64,000 bases of DNA from Flavobacteriales bacterium (GTDB lineage: Bacteria; Bacteroidota; Bacteroidia; Flavobacteriales; Flavobacteriaceae), in assembly GCA_013205245.1 (NCBI GenBank), contig JABMNH010000016.1, positions 1 to 64,000 of the forward strand, written 5' to 3'. Of the stretch, positions 17,152 to 26,822 are shown piece by piece. The position numbers were made by a program, and so were the translations under genes. The notes below the pieces were generated by a model. That model did no database searches. It saw only the letters and a list, made by a program, of their open reading frames with translations, and was not told where the DNA came from. Each line of letters opens with the position of its first letter. The stretch's first letter is position 1.

Positions 17152-18135
17152 TTATTGTGATGTGCTACATTCATCATTTAAGAAATTTAAGACACGTTGT
17201 TCAACCCAAAGATTGTTATATTTATTAAATGTGCTGTTAAAGCCTACATGCCCACCATAAGTTGTAGGAAGAAAACTAAAATAAGGATGCTTTTCGGCTA
17301 TTTCAAACGGATAACATCTTCCCATTAAAAAGGGATCGTCTAAAGCATTAATTAATAATGTAGGTTTATTAATTAAAGACAAGAAACCCAAACTGCTATT
17401 TTTATGCCAATATTCTTGGGCACTTTTATAGCCAAAAACAGGCGCTGTAAAAACATTGTCAAAATCGTGAAAGTTTTTTGAAGAAAGAATGGCTTTTATA
17501 TCTAATCCATTATCTGGGAAAGTTGCCATTTTTTCTAAAGCCTTAACTTTTAAAGATTTTAAAAACTTATTCATATAGATATAACTTGCCGATTTTGCCA
17601 ATTGAATTGAAGAATCTTCTAAAGAGCAAGGTGCCGAAATTGCTACTGCGCGTTTAACGAGACTAGGTATCTTATCGGCATATTCGCCCATATATTTTAA
17701 GGTTAAATTCCCGCCAAGGCTAAAACCTACAATGTTTATGTTGTTATAATTATAATTGGCAACAACATGTTTTATTATAAAATCTAGATCGTCTGTTTTA
17801 CCACTGTGATAGGTCTGTAATTTTTTATTGGGTTCACCGCTACACCCTCTTAAATTTACAGCAATAACATCGGTATTTTTTGAATTCAAATAGTGTGTTA
17901 AAGCCAATATATAACTCGATTTTGAACTGCCCTCTAATCCGTGAATGACAATGACAACACGTTTAGAACTGACAGAACTTATGTCTAAATCAATAAAATC
18001 ATCGTCATCTGTAAAGAGGCGTTTTCTTGTATAGTTGATTTTAAAATGAGCAGAAATTGTTTTGTAAATGGTATTAAAATGCCCATTTTTAAAAATGCCC
18101 CAAAGCGGATATGAAGTCTCGTTTAATAAGGGCAT
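17152..18135 (-). CDS. YheT-family alpha/beta hydrolase
   Basis: Serine hydrolase of 327 residues. The oxyanion-hole motif IHGLEGSSKS, the AVNLRGCSGEPN segment, the nucleophile elbow GFSLGGNLTLKYMGE (GxSxG) and the C-terminal YGGHVGF histidine are all where the YheT/Embryogenesis-associated group has them. An acid residue is likely in the NALDDPF loop. The substrate is unknown for most members. It begins two bases after the nucleosidase gene ends, so the two are probably cotranscribed. Confidence 0.87.
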   Translation of the reverse strand: MPLLNETSYPLWGIFKNGHFNTIYKTISAHFKINYTRKRLFTDDDDFIDLDISSVSSKRVVIVIHGLEGSSKSSYILALTHYLNSKNTDVIAVNLRGCSGEPNKKLQTYHSGKTDDLDFIIKHVVANYNYNNINIVGFSLGGNLTLKYMGEYADKIPSLVKRAVAISAPCSLEDSSIQLAKSASYIYMNKFLKSLKVKALEKMATFPDNGLDIKAILSSKNFHDFDNVFTAPVFGYKSAQEYWHKNSSLGFLSLINKPTLLINALDDPFLMGRCYPFEIAEKHPYFSFLPTTYGGHVGFNSTFNKYNNLWVEQRVLNFLNDECSTSQ

Positions 18136-18137
18136 AA

Positions 18138-18881
18138 TTAACTCAAAAATATTTTTAAAATACCAAGGGCGTATTTTGATGCAATGATTTTAGCGAATTT
18201 CTGAAAATCAATCGAAGCATTCTCTTTTGCCTTATCGGATATGGTTCTTATAATGCCAAAATCAATCTTATAATCATAACAAACTTGAGCTACTGCAGCG
18301 CCTTCCATTTCTACACAAAGGGCATCAGGTAAACTGATATTGAGTTCTTCAATTTTTTGTACCGATGAAATAAACTGATCGCCACTAGCAATACCACCAT
18401 AGTATGTTTTAGGATTTGTTATGCCGAATTCTTTTGTGAAAGTTGTGTCTAGATTATTAGAAAATGATTCTAGATATTTTTCAGATGCCATTCTCAATTG
18501 TTGGGTTACAGTTGCATTTGTTTTAAAAGCCGTCTTTTTTATAATAGGAATTTCGAACTGTTTAAATAGAGGTCTGGCATCCATATCGTGCTGATAAAGA
18601 TGTGTGCCAACAACAACATCGCCAATATTTAAATGTTCTTGTAAAGCGCCAGCCACGCCCGTAAAAACAATTTTATTTACTTTAAAACTTTCTATAAGTT
18701 GTGTTGTTGTGATTGCTGCAGCTACTTTTCCCCAATTAGAGAAAACCAAAACCACGGGTTTGTTGTATAAATTTCCTTTATGAAAAGTGCGATTTCCGTG
18801 TGTAGTTGTGGTGACATCCGTCATGCTGTCTAAAACACTGTGAATCTCATCGGGCATGGCACTTATAATTCCTAAATACAT
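18138..18881 (-). CDS. mtnN: 5'-methylthioadenosine/S-adenosylhomocysteine nucleosidase
   Basis: Cleaves adenine from MTA and SAH in the cytoplasm, recycling by-products of SAM metabolism. The phosphorylase fold motifs are clear: GIISAMPDEI at the N-terminus, VFTGVAGAL, IASGDQF, the ribose-binding Glu in CVEMEGAAVAQVC and the catalytic Asp in RTISDKA. Length of 247 is slightly above the E. coli enzyme, with an insertion around the ISLPDAL segment. It is in a minus-strand run behind the LolD-like gene (10-base gap). Confidence 0.9.
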   Translation of the reverse strand: MYLGIISAMPDEIHSVLDSMTDVTTTTHGNRTFHKGNLYNKPVVLVFSNWGKVAAAITTTQLIESFKVNKIVFTGVAGALQEHLNIGDVVVGTHLYQHDMDARPLFKQFEIPIIKKTAFKTNATVTQQLRMASEKYLESFSNNLDTTFTKEFGITNPKTYYGGIASGDQFISSVQKIEELNISLPDALCVEMEGAAVAQVCYDYKIDFGIIRTISDKAKENASIDFQKFAKIIASKYALGILKIFLS

Positions 18882-18891
18882 TTTTAATAAA

Positions 18892-19545
18892 TTAAATTAT
18901 TAATCCGTCTTTCATGCTAAGTGTTCTGTCTGCCATTTTAGCCAATTCTAAGTTGTGTGTTACGATGACAAAAGTATGTCCGAATGTGTCGCGTAAATCA
19001 AAAAATAATGCGTGTAAACTATCGGCTGTAGCCGAATCTAGGTTTCCTGTGGGTTCATCGGCAAAAATAACATCTGGTTTGTTTATAAGGGCTCTTGCTA
19101 CAGCCACACGTTGTTGTTCGCCACCAGAAAGTTCGTTTGGATGGTGGTTTAACCGATGCGATAATTGTAAATAATTTAGAATCTCTGTGGCCTCTTTTAC
19201 AACGTCTTTTTTAAGTTTACCTGCAATAAATCCAGGAATACAAACATTTTCTAAAGCTGTAAACTCTGGCAAAAGTTGATGAAATTGAAATATAAATCCG
19301 ATATGAGAATTTCTGAATTTAGATATTTTTTTATCCTTTAAATCTAAAGTCTCCTGATTGTTAATACTTAAAAAAGCACCTTTATTTGGCTGGTCTAAAG
19401 TGCCTAAAATTTGAAGTAAAGTTGTCTTGCCAGCACCAGATGGGCCAACAATGGCAACTATTTCTTTTTTTTTAATATGTAAGTCAATACCTTTTAGGAC
19501 TTGTAAATCTCCAAAAGATTTATAGATGTTTTTGGCTACAATCAT
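18892..19545 (-). CDS. lolD: LolD-type ABC transporter ATP-binding protein
   Basis: Complete ATPase of 217 residues. It carries Walker [10 protein letters not shown], the Q-loop [18 protein letters not shown], signature [15 protein letters not shown], Walker [14 protein letters not shown] and the H-loop VTHNLELA. The wording of the Q-loop region and size are those of the LolD/MacB branch, which powers lipoprotein release from the inner membrane. The LolC/E permease is not in this window, so the partner is inferred. Start [11 protein letters not shown] agrees with relatives. Confidence 0.85.
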   Translation of the reverse strand: MIVAKNIYKSFGDLQVLKGIDLHIKKKEIVAIVGPSGAGKTTLLQILGTLDQPNKGAFLSINNQETLDLKDKKISKFRNSHIGFIFQFHQLLPEFTALENVCIPGFIAGKLKKDVVKEATEILNYLQLSHRLNHHPNELSGGEQQRVAVARALINKPDVIFADEPTGNLDSATADSLHALFFDLRDTFGHTFVIVTHNLELAKMADRTLSMKDGLII

Positions 19546-19587
19546 TGTTGAAATTAAAGTTGTGAAGGTAGGATAATTTACAAATGT

Positions 19588-22005
19588 TTACAACCACGTT
19601 TTAATTTTATTGTAATCTAGATAGTAAACCCATTTTATTGATAAATTTTGTTGAAGCGGTTGCTTAAAAAGATTATTTAAATTATTTGAAAATGATAAAT
19701 GCGATTGGTCGTCTGAATTAAAAATAGAGTTACGGTACAAGACAACCAATTCGCTACCTCTAGAGAATTGCCAAATATAACGCAGATCAAGATTCCAAGA
19801 ATTAAAATTAACATTGTTATTAGAAGTATAACTACTAGGGCTTAATAGGCCGCTATCTTCTAATTTAAAATAATTGTTTTTATAAGTTACAGGTGTCCAA
19901 TTATATCTAAAAGCCATCGTTAATGAGGCTACATCGCTAAAGCTATATTTCCCACTTAATGAATTGACAATAGATTTGTTATTTCTTACACCAAAAATTA
20001 TGCTGTTATCTTCTAAGGTTGTAACATAGCCTTTTCCGCTAAAATTATTTTCAAAATTAAGAGAATAACTTAAAAATAATTTGTCATTGGCACGGTAAAT
20101 AGGCGTTAAACTAAACCAGCAACTATTTTCTTTTTCGTTAAATCGTTTAAAATAACCCATGTTGGCATTGAGTGCAAATTTTTTTCTATAATCGGAAGAA
20201 ATAAATACGTTAAAATTCATTCTAGGATTTTCTATGTAAAAGTTTACATTGTTCCTTGGCTCGTTAAAATCTTTTTGTTTTCCAAAACCTCCGTTAATAT
20301 TGCCACCAAAAGTAAATTGTTTTAAGGTGGTAGCGAAAAAATTTATGTTTACAAAATTACCAGTATAAACACTAGGTTTAAAACGTCTAAACATACCAGC
20401 ATTAAAATTTATGCGATAGCTATTAAATCGTTTTGTAGGTTTAAATATTCGATATGAAACATTCGCGTAAAATTCATTGAAATTATTGCTTTGTTGGAAT
20501 CCTAAATCGTTAATATTATATTTATCATCGGCTAGACTATGACTCAATGAAAAGCGTAAATTTCCTTTAGTTTTATTGTAGGAAAGGTCTGTAGCATAGC
20601 CAGATATTTTTCCTTCAATGGGGTCATTTACCTGACTCACTTTAATGGAACCACGGTAGTTATTTGCATTGGCCTTATCGGATAAATTTAATAACAAAGC
20701 AGAACTGTTGGCTGTTCTAAAATCTTTGCTACGTGATACATTGGTGTTTACAAACGACACAGATGAATTTTTATTAAATTCTTGATCTATAACCAAGACG
20801 TTATAATTTGCCAAAGGTTCTGTAACAACTTTTCGAATATTTTGGGTGTCATTATTTTTTATTACAGCTTCGGTTTTAGCTGTTATAGCGTCTAATACAG
20901 CAATGCCAAGCCCTTTTTTTGTGCGTCCCGAAACTTTAATTGCCGTAATTAGTTTGGCAATATCAGGATTACTTATAATGCTTTCGTTTGAGGCTAAATT
21001 GCTATAAGCATCACCATAATTGACAGGTGTTTTGCCGATACGTCTCGAAAAAAACAGATTTCCTTTGTTTAACAAATCGGCACCTTCTAAAAAGAATTGA
21101 CGTTGTTCTTCGAACTGGGTTTCAAACGGGCCTAAATTCAAAACCAAATTATCAAATCCAGCTTGACTAAAATCGGGATTAATAGTGGCGTCAAGCGTAA
21201 AATTATCACTTAAACCATATTTCACATCTAAACCTAGTTGTGTTTTCATCAAAGTTTTACCTTCAAATTTAGTAACATTAGTTGTGGAAATAGGTAAAAA
21301 ATTGAGTCGGATAGGCGTTTTAATATTAGATAAATTGGATAATATGCCCGAATATTGGTACAAATTCCCTTTGGTTTTATCTACAAAGCTCCAAATATAT
21401 TCTTCTCGACTACTCTGAATGCTTCTATAAAAATTAATATGCCAAGATTGGTCTTTTTCATCAGAAAAACGTAAGGCAGAAAACGGAATTTTCATTTCAA
21501 CATACCAACCTTTATCGTCAAATGAAATCGCGCTAAACCAAACATCGCTCCAACTTAAATCTTCGCCATTAGCAGCCGATATTTTAGCGTCAATCTGAGT
21601 GCCGCTGGCTGTTACAAAAAATTCAGTATCGTTTTGACCGTCTTTAAGGGGATTTATAGTAAATCCAAAAATATCAGATTGCGCAAAATTATCCCGATCG
21701 CTAAATTGTTTCATGATGGTTTCTGGCTTACTATCAAATAAATAACCTGCAACATAAATAGCTTCATTATCATAAGCCAATTTCACCTCTGTCTTCTGGG
21801 TATCAAGTTCTTTATCACCACTGCCAGGTTCTAACATGACAAAGTTTTTAGCTATAGGTAGGTTTTTCCAAGCTTCATCATTTAAATGCCCGTCAATTTT
21901 AGGAGGTTTAGAAATACGTGTGGCAACTAAAGTTTTACGTTTAATCTCTTGGGTAAAGCCTAAAAGGGTGCTCAATAGACAAAGCGTTAAAACTAATTTT
22001 TTCAT
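19588..22005 (-). CDS. DUF5916 outer-membrane protein with CBM9-like N-terminal domain
   Basis: Signal peptide (MKKLVLTLCLLSTLLGFTQ), then a family-9-like carbohydrate-binding fold (PKIDGHLNDEAWKNLP..YDNEAIYVAGYLFDS..FFVTASGTQID..EMKIPFSALRF, about 35-210), then DUF5916, which looks like a large outer-membrane beta-barrel (GPFETQFEEQRQFFLEGADLLNKGNLFFSRRIG..). Length of 805 is normal. The role is not known; the family is abundant in Bacteroidota and is usually monocistronic, as here. No TonB box or plug is seen. Confidence 0.85.
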   Translation of the reverse strand: MKKLVLTLCLLSTLLGFTQEIKRKTLVATRISKPPKIDGHLNDEAWKNLPIAKNFVMLEPGSGDKELDTQKTEVKLAYDNEAIYVAGYLFDSKPETIMKQFSDRDNFAQSDIFGFTINPLKDGQNDTEFFVTASGTQIDAKISAANGEDLSWSDVWFSAISFDDKGWYVEMKIPFSALRFSDEKDQSWHINFYRSIQSSREEYIWSFVDKTKGNLYQYSGILSNLSNIKTPIRLNFLPISTTNVTKFEGKTLMKTQLGLDVKYGLSDNFTLDATINPDFSQAGFDNLVLNLGPFETQFEEQRQFFLEGADLLNKGNLFFSRRIGKTPVNYGDAYSNLASNESIISNPDIAKLITAIKVSGRTKKGLGIAVLDAITAKTEAVIKNNDTQNIRKVVTEPLANYNVLVIDQEFNKNSSVSFVNTNVSRSKDFRTANSSALLLNLSDKANANNYRGSIKVSQVNDPIEGKISGYATDLSYNKTKGNLRFSLSHSLADDKYNINDLGFQQSNNFNEFYANVSYRIFKPTKRFNSYRINFNAGMFRRFKPSVYTGNFVNINFFATTLKQFTFGGNINGGFGKQKDFNEPRNNVNFYIENPRMNFNVFISSDYRKKFALNANMGYFKRFNEKENSCWFSLTPIYRANDKLFLSYSLNFENNFSGKGYVTTLEDNSIIFGVRNNKSIVNSLSGKYSFSDVASLTMAFRYNWTPVTYKNNYFKLEDSGLLSPSSYTSNNNVNFNSWNLDLRYIWQFSRGSELVVLYRNSIFNSDDQSHLSFSNNLNNLFKQPLQQNLSIKWVYYLDYNKIKTWL

Positions 22006-22160
22006 AAAGTTGTTTTTGGTCTTAGATAAAAGATTTACTAAAATAAATATTCTATTTTTATCAATTATTAAATATTTGTTAAACTCTTATAAAAGGCATA
22101 AAGAAGTACAAGTTATTACAAACTTTATAAAAAAACAGGGCATATTTTAAATTAGAAATG

Positions 22161-22168
22161 TAATTTTG
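22161..22168 (+). promoter_or_regulatory. Putative -10 box of sucC
   Basis: TAATTTTG (TAnnTTTG type) lies 28 bases before the sucC ATG. No clear TTG is present at the expected -33 position. Confidence 0.4.
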
Positions 22169-22196
22169 TAACATCTTAAATTAAAACAAATAAGTA

Positions 22197-23390
22197 ATGA
22201 ATTTACACGAATATCAAGGCAAAGACATTTTAAGTAGTTTTGGCGTAAAAGTTCAACGCGGTATCGTAGCCGACAATCCTGTAAAAGCATTAGAAGCAGC
22301 AAAACAATTAGCAACAGAAACAGGCACTAGCTGGTGGGTTGTTAAAGCGCAAGTTCATGCTGGTGGACGTGGTAAAGGTGGTGGGGTAAAACTAGCCAAA
22401 AACTTACAAGATGTAGAAAATATTGCAAAAGATATGTTGGGGATGATGTTAATAACACCTCAAACTTCTAAAGAGGGCAAAAGAGTTAATCAAATATTAA
22501 TTACCGAAGATGTTTATTATCCAGGCGAAAGCGAAACAAGTGAGTTTTATATGTCGGTTTTATTAAACAGAGGCATAGGTCGTAATATGATTATGTATTC
22601 TACCGAAGGCGGTATGGATATTGAATCTGTTGCAGAAAACACACCTCATTTAATTTTTACAGAAGAGGTTAATCCTGCCACAGGGTTATTGCCATTTCAA
22701 GCACGTAAAATTGCTTTTAACTTAGGTTTGTCTGGCAAAGCATTTAAAGAGATGACTAAATTTGTAACATCACTTTATACAGCTTATGATAAATCGGATG
22801 CGTCTCTTTTTGAAATAAATCCTGTTTTAAAAACATCTGATAATAATATTTTAGCTGTTGATGCTAAAGTGTCGCTTGATGATAATGCCCTTTTCAGACA
22901 TAAAGATTATGTTGAAATGCGCGATATCCGCGAAGAAAATGCCATAGAAGTTGAAGCAAAAGCAGCCGGATTAAATTATGTTGACCTTGACGGAAATGTG
23001 GGTTGTATGGTTAATGGCGCTGGATTGGCCATGAGCACTATGGATTTAATAAAACAATCTGGTGGCGAACCTGCTAACTTTTTAGATGTTGGTGGTACTG
23101 CCGATGCTGAGCGTGTAGAAAAAGCTTTTAGAATTATATTAAAAGATACAAATGTAAAAACCATTTTGGTTAATATTTTTGGTGGAATTGTGCGTTGCGA
23201 CCGGGTAGCACAAGGTATCGTTGATGCTTATAAAAATATGGGAGACGTCATTAAAGTACCGATTATTGTCCGTTTGCAAGGAACCAATGCCATTGAAGCC
23301 AAAAAACTGATTGATGATAGCGGCTTGAATGTTATTTCTGCAGTTGAATTTCAAGAAGCAGCCGATAAAGTAAAAGAAGTTTTACAATAA
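22197..23390 (+). CDS. sucC: Succinyl-CoA synthetase (ADP-forming) beta subunit
   Basis: Citric-acid-cycle enzyme that forms succinate and a nucleoside triphosphate from succinyl-CoA. The ATP-grasp N-terminus (MNLHEYQGKDILSSFGV, VVKAQVHAGGRGKGGGVK), the ITEDVYYPGESETSEFYMS segment, and the C-terminal ligase domain (NGAGLAMSTMDLIKQSGGEPANFLDVGGTA..ILVNIFGGIVRCD) match SucC over its full 397 residues. The partner sucD is not adjacent, which is common in flavobacteria. A strong terminator follows. Confidence 0.96.
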   Translation: MNLHEYQGKDILSSFGVKVQRGIVADNPVKALEAAKQLATETGTSWWVVKAQVHAGGRGKGGGVKLAKNLQDVENIAKDMLGMMLITPQTSKEGKRVNQILITEDVYYPGESETSEFYMSVLLNRGIGRNMIMYSTEGGMDIESVAENTPHLIFTEEVNPATGLLPFQARKIAFNLGLSGKAFKEMTKFVTSLYTAYDKSDASLFEINPVLKTSDNNILAVDAKVSLDDNALFRHKDYVEMRDIREENAIEVEAKAAGLNYVDLDGNVGCMVNGAGLAMSTMDLIKQSGGEPANFLDVGGTADAERVEKAFRIILKDTNVKTILVNIFGGIVRCDRVAQGIVDAYKNMGDVIKVPIIVRLQGTNAIEAKKLIDDSGLNVISAVEFQEAADKVKEVLQ

Positions 23391-23406
23391 AAATAAATTA
23401 TAGATT

Positions 23407-23437
23407 AAAAAAACACGCTGATAAGGCGTGTTTTTTT
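23407..23437 (+). terminator. sucC terminator
   Basis: AAAAAAACACGC-TGATAAG-GCGTGTTTTTTT: a 12-bp stem with a 7-base loop and T run, 16 bases after the sucC stop. Confidence 0.9.
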
Positions 23438-23466
23438 AATTTTATACTCACTTTAAAAAGCAAAAC

Positions 23467-23676
23467 ATGGATGTAAAAGATAGCAATGGCAATATTTTAA
23501 ATGATGGAGATACTGTAAATGTCACCAAAGATTTAAAAATTAAGGGCATGGCAAAAACCTTAAAACGTGGTGTGCCAATTAAAGGCATCAGGTTGACAAA
23601 TAGTCCAGATGAAGTTGAATGCCGCATCGGTAAAAGTCAGATTGTTTTAAAAACTTGTTTTTTAAAGAAAGCATAA
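23467..23676 (+). CDS. PhnA/YjdM C-terminal domain protein
   Basis: Small protein of 69 residues (DSNGNILNDGDTVNVTKDLKIKGMAKTLKRGVPIKGIRLTN..) matching the C-terminal SH3-like half of the YjdM/PhnA family. The N-terminal zinc ribbon of the longer members is absent, as in many Bacteroidota homologues. Despite the old name, the family is not a proven phosphonate hydrolase. It has its own short intergenic regions and could be monocistronic. Confidence 0.85.
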   Translation: MDVKDSNGNILNDGDTVNVTKDLKIKGMAKTLKRGVPIKGIRLTNSPDEVECRIGKSQIVLKTCFLKKA

Positions 23677-23763
23677 GTTTATAATTCATTTTATAAATGC
23701 AATTTTTTCGTAATTATTTAATTACTGGCATAATAATGGCTATGTAAAATAAAAATTAAAACC

Positions 23764-24306
23764 ATGAAAAAAATCTTCCTATCAGCATTATTATTTATTG
23801 TAAGTCTTTCTTTTTTTGCACAAGAAAAGGAACCAATACAACACGAGTTAAAAATTAACATGTCTAATTTAATTGGATTTAAATGGCTAGATGTTGGTTA
23901 TGAACGTCTATTAAACGATGAATCATCGTTTGGTATTGGAACACTTATTAGCTTAGATAATCAAATTGAAGGCGTGGACGGATACCGAACTTTTTCTATC
24001 ACGCCCTATTACCGCCAGTTTTTTTCTAGTAAATATGCACAAGGATTTTTTGTGGAAGCATTTACAATGATTCATTCTGGAAGAGAATACACATATTTTT
24101 ATGACGACCTTCCGCCATACAGCTCACATGAAATAGGAGATAACTACACAGATTTAGCTGTTGGTATTTCAGTAGGTGGCAAATGGGTTACTGAAAGAGG
24201 TTTTGTTGCCGAAGTTTATGCTGGTATTGGCAGAGATATGTTTAATCAAAGTCCCCTTGAAGTTGTTGGGCGCGGAGGTATTTCTATTGGTTACCGATTT
24301 AAATAA
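23764..24306 (+). CDS. Secreted beta-barrel-like protein (DUF3575-like)
   Basis: Signal peptide (MKKIFLSALLFIVSLSFFAQ) followed by about 160 residues rich in alternating aromatic and polar positions: ELKINMSNLIGFKWLDVGYERLLNDESSFGIG, GGKWVTERGFVAEVYAGIGR and the terminal strand GGISIGYRFK. This pattern is that of small outer-membrane barrels such as DUF3575 proteins. The role is unknown. The gene ends at a strong shared terminator. Confidence 0.75.
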   Translation: MKKIFLSALLFIVSLSFFAQEKEPIQHELKINMSNLIGFKWLDVGYERLLNDESSFGIGTLISLDNQIEGVDGYRTFSITPYYRQFFSSKYAQGFFVEAFTMIHSGREYTYFYDDLPPYSSHEIGDNYTDLAVGISVGGKWVTERGFVAEVYAGIGRDMFNQSPLEVVGRGGISIGYRFK

Positions 24307-24322
24307 TATATATAAAATTCAA

Positions 24323-24356
24323 AAAAAGAGGCGGTCTTTTCAGACCGCCTCTTTTT
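24323..24356. terminator. Bidirectional terminator between the barrel gene and glyS
   Basis: AAAAAGAGGCGGTCT-TTTC-AGACCGCCTCTTTTT: a 15-bp perfect stem, GC-rich in the middle, flanked by A and T runs, serving both converging genes. Confidence 0.95.
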
Positions 24357-24370
24357 AGTTTTATAATATT

Positions 24371-25909
24371 CTAGCATTTCTCTAACCAATATTTTGGCGA
24401 TACTTCTTTAGAAATGATGTCTTTTAAATCAGCAATGTTAACGCGGTCTTGTTTCATAGAGTCGCGGTATCTAATAGTAACGGTATTGTCTTTTAAAGTG
24501 TCGTGATCTACTGTTATGCAAAATGGTGTGCCATTGGCATCTTGACGTCTGTAACGGCGTCCTATGGCATCTTTTTCATCGTAAGTTAAAGTGAAATCAA
24601 ATTTCAAATCAGCCATTATTTGTTTGGCAACTTCGGGCAAACCATCTTTTTTAACCAATGGTAAAATAGCTGCTTTTACTGGGGCTAAAACTGCTGGCAA
24701 TTTTAAAACAGTTCTGGTAGAGCCATCTTCTAAAATTTCGTCTTGAAGCGAATTTGAGAAAACAGCCAAGAACATGCGGTCTAAACCAATAGATGTTTCA
24801 ACAACATAAGGCACATAATTTTCGCCAAGTTCAGGGTCGAAATATTGTAATTTTTTACCAGAGAATTCCTGATGGCTACTCAAATCAAAATCAGTTCTTG
24901 AATGAATGCCTTCTAGCTCTTTAAAACCGAATGGGAATTTAAATTCAATATCTGCGGCGGCATTAGCGTAATGCGCTAATTTATCATGGTCGTGAAAACG
25001 GTAATTATCGGCACCCAAACCAAGCGCCAAATGCCATTTAAGGCGTTTTTCTTTCCAGCTTTCATACCATTTTAATTCCTCACCTGGGCGTACAAAAAAT
25101 TGCATTTCCATTTGTTCAAACTCACGCATTCTAAAAATAAACTGACGTGCCACAATCTCATTTCTAAAGGCTTTACCTGTTTGTGCAATACCAAAAGGGA
25201 TTTTCATACGCCCCGATTTTTGAACGTTTAAAAAATTCACAAAAATACCTTGAGCCGTTTCTGGCCTTAGATATAAATCCATGGCATTTTCGGCAGAAGC
25301 GCCTAATTTTGTACCAAACATCAAGTTAAATTGCTTTACCTCAGTCCAGTTTCTTGAGCCTGTAAGCGGGCATGCAATTTCTAATTCTTCTATCAGTGCT
25401 TTAACGTCGGCTAAATCTTCTTTTTCTAAAGACTGCCCCATGCGTTTTAAAATGGCGTCGCCTTTTTCTTTGTATTGTACTACGCGTTCATTGGTTGCTA
25501 AAAATTCTGCTTTATCAAAAGCATCACCAAAACGTTTGGCTGCTTTGTTAATCTCTTTCTCTATTTTGGCCTCAATTTTTGCTACATAATCCTCAATTAA
25601 AACATCTGCACGGTAGCGTTTTTTAGAGTCTTTATTATCAATAAGAGGGTCGTTAAATGCATCAACATGACCAGAAGCTTTCCAAGTAGTTGGATGCATT
25701 AAAATGGCAGCATCTAAACCTACAATATTGTTGTTCATCTGAACCATGGCTTGCCACCAAAACTCGCGAATATTCTTTTTTAATTCAACGCCATTTTGGC
25801 CGTAATCATAAACAGCACTTAAACCGTCATAGATTTCACTTGACTGAAAAACATAGCCATATTCTTTGGCATGTGCTACTACTTTTTTGAATTTATCTTG
25901 GTCTGCCAT
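24371..25909 (-). CDS. glyS: Glycine--tRNA ligase (single-subunit, alpha2 type)
   Basis: Charges tRNA-Gly. Class II motifs are visible: GLSAVYDYGQNGVELKKNI near the N-terminus, motif 2 FRNEIVARQFIFRMREFEQMEMQFFV, and motif 3 ETSIGLDRMFLAVF. The C-terminal anticodon-binding domain (LPAVLAPVKAAILPLVKKDG..GRRYRRQDANGTPFCITVD) follows. At 512 residues it belongs to the eukaryotic-like homodimeric class used by Bacteroidota, not the alpha2beta2 enzyme of E. coli. It is divergent from comF across a 172-base gap. Confidence 0.97.
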   Translation of the reverse strand: MADQDKFKKVVAHAKEYGYVFQSSEIYDGLSAVYDYGQNGVELKKNIREFWWQAMVQMNNNIVGLDAAILMHPTTWKASGHVDAFNDPLIDNKDSKKRYRADVLIEDYVAKIEAKIEKEINKAAKRFGDAFDKAEFLATNERVVQYKEKGDAILKRMGQSLEKEDLADVKALIEELEIACPLTGSRNWTEVKQFNLMFGTKLGASAENAMDLYLRPETAQGIFVNFLNVQKSGRMKIPFGIAQTGKAFRNEIVARQFIFRMREFEQMEMQFFVRPGEELKWYESWKEKRLKWHLALGLGADNYRFHDHDKLAHYANAAADIEFKFPFGFKELEGIHSRTDFDLSSHQEFSGKKLQYFDPELGENYVPYVVETSIGLDRMFLAVFSNSLQDEILEDGSTRTVLKLPAVLAPVKAAILPLVKKDGLPEVAKQIMADLKFDFTLTYDEKDAIGRRYRRQDANGTPFCITVDHDTLKDNTVTIRYRDSMKQDRVNIADLKDIISKEVSPKYWLEKC

Positions 25910-26081
25910 AATTTATATATCGGGTAAAAGTCTAATTTATTTTTTGTGAGTCTTAAAATTGTAATAAGTTGCAAACTTAATCGTAATTGTTAAAAATTAC
26001 TATTTTTTTACTGTATTTTAAGGCGGAAAGTGTACTTTTATATTCCCCTCAAGACTAATTTATTTATTAAAATTAATTTTG

Positions 26082-26768
26082 ATGTGGATTTTTAACGACC
26101 TTTTTTACTTATTTTTCCCAAACAGATGTCTTACTTGCGACGAAGCACTTGTAAATTCTGAGCAATTACTATGCACATTTTGTTTACACGATTTGCCTTT
26201 TACTAACCATACAGAAAGTGCAGGAAATGCAGTAGAGCTTTCTTTTTATGGCAGAATTCCGGTTCAATCGGCTACAGCCTTATTATTGTTTTATAAAAAA
26301 GGGAAAGTTCAAAATTTAATTCATTTATTAAAATACAAAGGCCATCAAGAGATTGGGACTTATTTTGGTAACTGGTTTGGTAATGATTTGGCAGCTTCAA
26401 AAAGGTTTAATACGGTAGACTTTGTTATTCCTGTGCCCATGCATCATAAAAAGCTTAAGTTAAGAGGTTACAACCAGGTGGCTAATTTTGGTAAATCTAT
26501 CGCGAAAGCGTTAAAAGTTCCATATATTGATGATAAATTAATTAAAGTATCGTCAACAGCATCTCAAACAAAAAAACACAGAACGGAACGCGTTAAAAAT
26601 GTGAATGAAATATTTACTTTAAATGATGTTCATTTTTTTGAAAACAAACACATTTTATTGGTAGACGATGTGATTACAACAGGCGCCACTTTAGAGGTTT
26701 GTTGTAACGAATTGTTAAAAACAAAAGCTGTGAAAATAAGCATCGCTTCTTTGGCTTTTACAGCCTGA
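26082..26768 (+). CDS. ComF-family phosphoribosyltransferase-like protein
   Basis: About 229 residues with a double zinc knuckle (RCLTCDEALV..LLCTFCLHDLP), then the type I phosphoribosyltransferase fold ending in the PRPP loop ILLVDDVITTGATLEVC. Homologues take part in DNA uptake and natural transformation. Whether this organism is competent cannot be told here, though comM is also in the window. ATG 26082 is preferred to TTG 26079. The gene is followed by a short gap and a lipoprotein gene on the same strand. Confidence 0.88.
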   Translation: MWIFNDLFYLFFPNRCLTCDEALVNSEQLLCTFCLHDLPFTNHTESAGNAVELSFYGRIPVQSATALLLFYKKGKVQNLIHLLKYKGHQEIGTYFGNWFGNDLAASKRFNTVDFVIPVPMHHKKLKLRGYNQVANFGKSIAKALKVPYIDDKLIKVSSTASQTKKHRTERVKNVNEIFTLNDVHFFENKHILLVDDVITTGATLEVCCNELLKTKAVKISIASLAFTA

Positions 26769-26822
26769 TAAAATTTATAAAAAGTAAAAAAATAAATTGT
26801 TTCTTTGTATCAAATTTTAGAA